In this document: one piece after another, positions 22,867 to 25,850 of the stretch
Position numbering within the stretch: position 1 is the stretch's first letter
How the letters are laid out: the number at the start of each line of letters is the position of its first letter
NCBI GenBank assembly: GCA_946549155.1
Contig: CAMNQN010000009.1
Coordinates: forward strand, 1 to 25,850
DNA from: an uncultured Lachnospiraceae bacterium
Lineage (GTDB): Bacteria; Bacillota; Clostridia; Lachnospirales; Lachnospiraceae
Reading direction: 5' to 3'
DNA: 25,850 nt
Notes under the pieces: generated by a model
The model's database searches: none
Told to the model about the DNA's origin: nothing
The model's input: only the letters and a program-made list of their open reading frames with translations
Translations under genes and position numbers: made by a program

Positions 22867-23528
22867 TTATATCCGCACCCCCAAACCGTCTCAATATAAA
22901 CCCGGTCCGTGCAGGCAGCAATTTTTGCCCGGATTCTGCGGATATGCTCCGCCACAACGCTGCTGTCCCCCTGGCTGTCATAGCCCCAGACCCGCTCATA
23001 AATCCGTTCCCGTCCAAACACCTGCCCCGGATTCTGGGCCAGCAGCTCCACAATATCAAATTCTTTTTTCGCCAGATTCAGTCGTTCCCCGGCAAAAAAC
23101 AGGCAGCGCTGGGAATAATCGACCGTCAGGTCACCGGAAAATGTAATCTGCGCCTGAGCGCTGTGCCGCGCCTCCCGCCGCAGATGGGCCCTCACCCTGG
23201 CCTCCAGCTCCGCCAGCGAAAAGGGCTTCACGATATAATCGTCGCCCCCCACGGCAAAGCCCTTCACCTTGTCCGCCTCCTCAATCCTGGCCGTCAAAAA
23301 CAGAATCGGGCAGGACACATAATCGCGGATGCGCCCGCAGACCTCCAGGCCGTCCAGCCCCGGCATATTGATATCCAGCAAAATTAGATCCGGCTGCCGC
23401 TGTGCCTGCCGGAGCGCTTCCGCGCCATTCCCGGCTGCCAGTACCAGATAGCCCCGGCTCTCAAAGAAGCTGGACAGCATTTCCACAATATCCGGCTCGT
23501 CATCCGCAATCAGCAATTTTACACTCAT
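22854..23528 (-). CDS. OmpR/PhoB-family response regulator
   Basis: This 224-aa regulator has a receiver domain at residues 1-118 and a winged-helix DNA-binding domain at about 130-224. The acidic pocket is DDE (9-11), the phosphorylation site is Asp52 (LILLDINMPG), the switch threonine is in FLTARIE and the conserved lysine is in IVKPF. The C-terminal domain shows LNLAKKEFDIVELL, the recognition region VVAEHIRRIRAKI, and the wing VWGCGYKW. GGAGGGG upstream supports the ATG. It overlaps the kinase gene and leads the two-component/ABC set. Its likely target is the 11-bp-phased direct repeat before the ABC ATPase gene. A tiny frame of 27 codons ends in an ATGA overlap with its start. Confidence 0.97.
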   Translation of the reverse strand: MSVKLLIADDEPDIVEMLSSFFESRGYLVLAAGNGAEALRQAQRQPDLILLDINMPGLDGLEVCGRIRDYVSCPILFLTARIEEADKVKGFAVGGDDYIVKPFSLAELEARVRAHLRREARHSAQAQITFSGDLTVDYSQRCLFFAGERLNLAKKEFDIVELLAQNPGQVFGRERIYERVWGYDSQGDSSVVAEHIRRIRAKIAACTDRVYIETVWGCGYKWIR

Positions 23529-23608
23529 TTCCTGTTCCCCTCCATCCTTTTCACCCGCTTATCCGGCAGCATTGCCTCTGAAATCCTTTCATCTGCTGCT
23601 TTTGCCAT
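23525..23608 (-). CDS. Possible 27-aa leader peptide coupled to the response regulator
   Basis: An ATG at 23608 opens a short basic frame (MAKAADERISEAML, then PDKRVKRMEGNRK) whose TGA overlaps the regulator ATG as ATGA. That overlap is typical of translational coupling, but the frame has only a weak upstream Shine-Dalgarno, and 27 codons can stay open by chance. I cannot call it a gene with confidence. Confidence 0.25.
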   Translation of the reverse strand: MAKAADERISEAMLPDKRVKRMEGNRK

Positions 23609-23629
23609 GTCTTTTGAACCGCCTGGCCC

Positions 23630-24391
23630 CTAAAGGCCATAGTGCATTCTTTGCACCCGGCAGATGTCCAGGCTGTCCCTTCCGATCTCACATCCCAATG
23701 CCAGCACCTGGACCCCGGCCCTCTGCGCCGCCCGCAGCGCTTCCCCAAAGGCCGGGTGGGTCTCGTCATTGGGACAGACCTCACAGATCCCCGGCATCTG
23801 AATCACAAAGGCTATATAACACTCGTACCCCTGCTCCAGCGCCTGCTGCAGCTCCCGGATATGCTTCACGCCCCGCTCTGTGGGTGCATCCGGAAAATAG
23901 GCGATTCCCTCCCGTTCCAGGGTGACCCCCTTCACCTCCATCAGGCAGTTTTTCCCCTCCGCCTGAAAGAAAAAATCAATGCGGGACTGACCGTAAGTAA
24001 ATTCCGGCTTCACCTGGCCCACCTGGCGGAAGATACGCACCGACTCCGGCCCGGCCTTCTCTCCCTGCCGTCCCGGCGCGCCTTCCTCCTGCGCCGATGC
24101 CATCGCCTGCTGTCCAAGCAGCCACTCCCGCACCACCTGATTGGGAGCCTGGCTGTCCATATTCACCAGACCCAATCCTTCCTTTTCGACGCCGATCAGG
24201 TCGTATGCCGTTTTCCGATTGGGGTTTTCGCTGTGTTCCAGAAAAATACGGGCCCCCGGAAGCAAAAGCTCCCGGCACCGGCCCGTATTTTTCACATGTA
24301 CTGTCTCTTCCCTTCCTGCAATCTCCACCCTGGCGATAAAACGGTTTGGCCTGGAGAGAAATTTTCCTTCCACAATATTCTCATATTTCAT
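23630..24391 (-). CDS. sfsA: SfsA-family protein
   Basis: SfsA was named as a sugar-fermentation stimulation protein in E. coli and is thought to bind, and perhaps cut, nucleic acid. The 253-aa protein has an N-terminal OB-like strand region (FLSRPNRFIARVEI), the conserved HVKNTGRCRELLLPG, and a PD-(D/E)xK-like core in YGQSRIDFFF and CLMEVKGVTLE. The C-terminal CPNDETHPAFGEAL is also a family signature. A roughly 20-residue insert near positions 95-120 is rich in Ala, Gly and Glu and is not typical of the family. GGGAG eight bases upstream favours the ATG at 24391; another at 24406 adds five residues. It lies shortly after the MFS gene on the same transcript. Its role in Clostridia is unproven. 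Confidence 0.93.
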   Translation of the reverse strand: MKYENIVEGKFLSRPNRFIARVEIAGREETVHVKNTGRCRELLLPGARIFLEHSENPNRKTAYDLIGVEKEGLGLVNMDSQAPNQVVREWLLGQQAMASAQEEGAPGRQGEKAGPESVRIFRQVGQVKPEFTYGQSRIDFFFQAEGKNCLMEVKGVTLEREGIAYFPDAPTERGVKHIRELQQALEQGYECYIAFVIQMPGICEVCPNDETHPAFGEALRAAQRAGVQVLALGCEIGRDSLDICRVQRMHYGL

Positions 24392-24435
24392 CTCATATAC
24401 TCCCATCCGGCTTTTCTTTCACAGACAGCCTCTCC

Positions 24436-25623
24436 TCATCCCTTTGCAATCCTGTCCGCCGCCTTTTTCTTCCCGCTGCAGTTAACCCGCTCGGTCATTA
24501 TGATCAGCACCGCCTGCAAAATCAGAAGATACCGCGGAAAGATCCCCACGGAATACACCTCAGCCAATATTCCAAAAAGCGGCGGCATCAAAATGCTCCC
24601 AACATAAGCGCACACGATCTGAACGCTCATCATCTCCTCAGCCCGCTCCGCTCCAAACTGCCCGGGAATCGCATGGAGAAGTCCCGGATACATAGGCGAA
24701 AGCCCCATACCCAGCAGCAAAAGCCCTTCCATCCAGAAGGCCTCATAGCCCGGAAGCACCAGACAGACAAACCCCAGCGCAGTCAAAAGCTGCCCGATAC
24801 GGATCATATTTTTATCCTTAATCCGATCCGCCACAAACCCGGCCAGAAAGCGTCCCATAACAATTCCAAGATAGAACAGGGCGGTGAGAGACGCTGCCCG
24901 GGAGGCATTGATATCCTTGCACAAAACCATATAGCTGGCAGTCCACAAGCCGATGGTGATCTCCAAAGCTCCGTAACAGAAAAAGCTGATCATCAGCGCT
25001 CCTGCCCCCGGCCGCCTCACGATCTCCCGAAACGTCAAATCCCGCCTGTATTTTCCCCGTTTCCACAGCGCCCGGTCCCCTTTCTCCCAAAAAGGCAGCG
25101 CAATAAACAGGATCATCGTCAAAGCAATCTGCAAAATCCCTGTAATCTGATACCCGCCGGTCCAGTTCAGGCTGGCGGTGAGGCATTTCCCCATAATCAG
25201 GGGACCCACGGCGGCCCCCACACCCCAAAGGCAATGCAGCCAGCTCATATGACGGGATTTATAATGAAGAGCCACGTAACTGTTCACCGCCACATCCACG
25301 CAGCCGGCCCCCAGCCCGTAGGGCACCGCCCACAGACACAAATGCCAGAAGTTCCGGGACATGGAAAACCCCATCAACGCCAGGCCTGTCATTCCCACGC
25401 TGATCACCGTCACCTTTCCGGTGCCAAATACCCTGATCAGGCGATGGCTGTAAAGAATGGACACAATCGTTCCTGCGGAAATCACCATGCTGATGGCCCC
25501 GGCCCAGCCCAGCGCCCCCTCCATCTCCTGCACCATGGAGGGCCAGGCCGCTCCCAGCAGAGCATCCGGCAGGCCCAGTCCCACAGCCGCTATATAAATA
25601 ATCGTAAGTAATATCGTCGCCAT
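24436..25623 (-). CDS. Major facilitator superfamily transporter
   Basis: This 395-aa protein has about twelve hydrophobic segments, with the first at residues 1-23 (MATILLTIIYIAAVGLGLPD) and a charged cytosolic loop in the middle (about residues 180-205, EKGDRALWKRGKYRRD). The loop between helices 2 and 3 (HRLIRVFGTGK) fits the MFS signature region, and a repeat of it is seen in the second half (VADRIKDKN). The N-terminal LPDALLGAAWPSM is shared with sugar-type and uncharacterised MFS members of Clostridia. Substrate is unknown. The frame could start from a TTG fifteen bases earlier, but the ATG at 25623 has GGGG at the right distance. It is led by a perfect consensus promoter and followed by sfsA. 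Confidence 0.9.
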   Translation of the reverse strand: MATILLTIIYIAAVGLGLPDALLGAAWPSMVQEMEGALGWAGAISMVISAGTIVSILYSHRLIRVFGTGKVTVISVGMTGLALMGFSMSRNFWHLCLWAVPYGLGAGCVDVAVNSYVALHYKSRHMSWLHCLWGVGAAVGPLIMGKCLTASLNWTGGYQITGILQIALTMILFIALPFWEKGDRALWKRGKYRRDLTFREIVRRPGAGALMISFFCYGALEITIGLWTASYMVLCKDINASRAASLTALFYLGIVMGRFLAGFVADRIKDKNMIRIGQLLTALGFVCLVLPGYEAFWMEGLLLLGMGLSPMYPGLLHAIPGQFGAERAEEMMSVQIVCAYVGSILMPPLFGILAEVYSVGIFPRYLLILQAVLIIMTERVNCSGKKKAADRIAKG

Positions 25624-25698
25624 ACTATTTCCCCGCAAACCATCTTAAGTACGCCGCCCAGGCCGCGCCCCGCTAAACTCCGCACACAATTACGTCTG

Positions 25699-25727
25699 AT
25701 TATAAATTTTCCCCTGGCTTATGTCAA
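25699..25727 (-). promoter_or_regulatory. Perfect consensus sigma-A promoter of the MFS-sfsA operon
   Basis: Minus strand: -35 TTGACA (25722-25727), exact 17-bp spacer, -10 TATAAT (25699-25704). Start would be near 25692, giving a leader of about 70 nt. A promoter this strong before a transporter suggests repression or a genuinely constitutive gene. Confidence 0.85.
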
Positions 25728-25741
25728 TATTTTCGGGAAAT

Positions 25742-25761
25742 CCTTAGGAAACCTTAAGAAA
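25742..25761 (-). repeat. Tandem 10-bp repeat upstream of the MFS promoter
   Basis: On the plus strand CCTTAGGAAA is followed directly by CCTTAAGAAA, matching at nine of ten positions. It ends 14 bp upstream of the -35. The placement and one-turn phasing suit an activator or repressor site, but no cognate regulator gene is adjacent. Confidence 0.4.
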
Positions 25762-25775
25762 CAGGAGTTCCTGTT
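25760..25775. repeat. Short perfect inverted repeat beside R1 copy C
   Basis: AACAGGA-GT-TCCTGTT, 7-bp arms with a 2-bp centre. It lies between the tandem 10-bp repeat and the R1 core and looks more like a protein-binding palindrome than an RNA hairpin. Confidence 0.4.
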
Positions 25776-25778
25776 CGG

Positions 25779-25850
25779 GTGTTTTGTTAATTGCCAGGAC
25801 GCAGGATGAGTCGGGGCCGCATGGCCATATCCATCTGGAAAACATCTCCG
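25779..25850 (+). repeat. Dispersed repeat R1, copy C (cut by the window end)
   Basis: The 28-bp core (25779-25806) and the following 44 bp match copy B. The window ends while similarity is still running, so the right boundary is not visible. It lies about 50 bp upstream of the MFS -35 and, like copy B, points away from the gene it precedes. Confidence 0.75.

Noticed and set aside
24346..25611. 421-codon forward-strand frame over the MFS gene
   Set aside because: It is a shadow of a twelve-helix transporter; the forward translation is hydrophilic, His/Pro/Gln-rich and featureless.

Overview
The window reads as chromosome of a spore-forming gut-type Clostridia, most likely Lachnospiraceae. 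The grounds are a sigma-G gene next to a YlmC/YmxH-family gene, an amidophosphoribosyltransferase of the propeptide plus [4Fe-4S] type, two large proteins that match the families I know as DUF5716 and DUF5717 (common in Lachnospiraceae), and an EF-G/Tet-like GTPase fused to a NYN nuclease. Most of the sequence is GC-rich. One interval, about 11.8-13.5 kb, differs in composition and looks like the decayed remains of a mobile element. Nearly all genes lie on the minus strand, so transcription runs mostly right to left. I see no rRNA, tRNA, CRISPR array or intact insertion sequence.

Layout, left to right. 0-5.5 kb holds a purine block transcribed purF-purB-lysR-purA, with a good promoter before purF and another before purA. 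5.5-11.6 kb holds nrdR followed by three poorly characterised genes: a 1184-aa protein with Ig-like domains and an alpha-solenoid, a 387-aa divergent Hsp70-like protein, and a 264-aa TPR-like protein. This is the strongest candidate for an undescribed system. 11.6-13.5 kb has no conserved chromosomal gene. It holds a dispersed repeat, a bidirectional terminator-like hairpin, a cluster of inverted repeats resembling a transfer origin, an AT-rich GNAT acetyltransferase and gene fragments. It separates nrdR from ylmC and sigG, the only forward-strand genes (13.5-14.7 kb).

14.8-19.5 kb holds an RfbD-like reductase, a membrane dipeptidase and the GTPase-NYN fusion. 19.6-23.5 kb holds a response regulator, histidine kinase, ABC ATPase and ABC permease set in one transcriptional direction. 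23.6-25.6 kb holds sfsA and an MFS transporter behind a perfect-consensus sigma-A promoter.

Regulation is the second theme. Two genes, the ABC ATPase and the GTPase-NYN fusion, have leader hairpins whose 3' arm contains the Shine-Dalgarno sequence. In both, a possible promoter sits so that its own transcript would lack the 5' arm, so read-through RNA would be silenced while locally started RNA would be translated. The ABC promoter also carries 7-bp direct repeats 11 bp apart over a poor -35, as expected for activation by the OmpR-family regulator encoded just upstream. A 28-bp dispersed repeat occurs three times (window start, 11.7 kb, window end). All assignments are read by eye; no database search was run.
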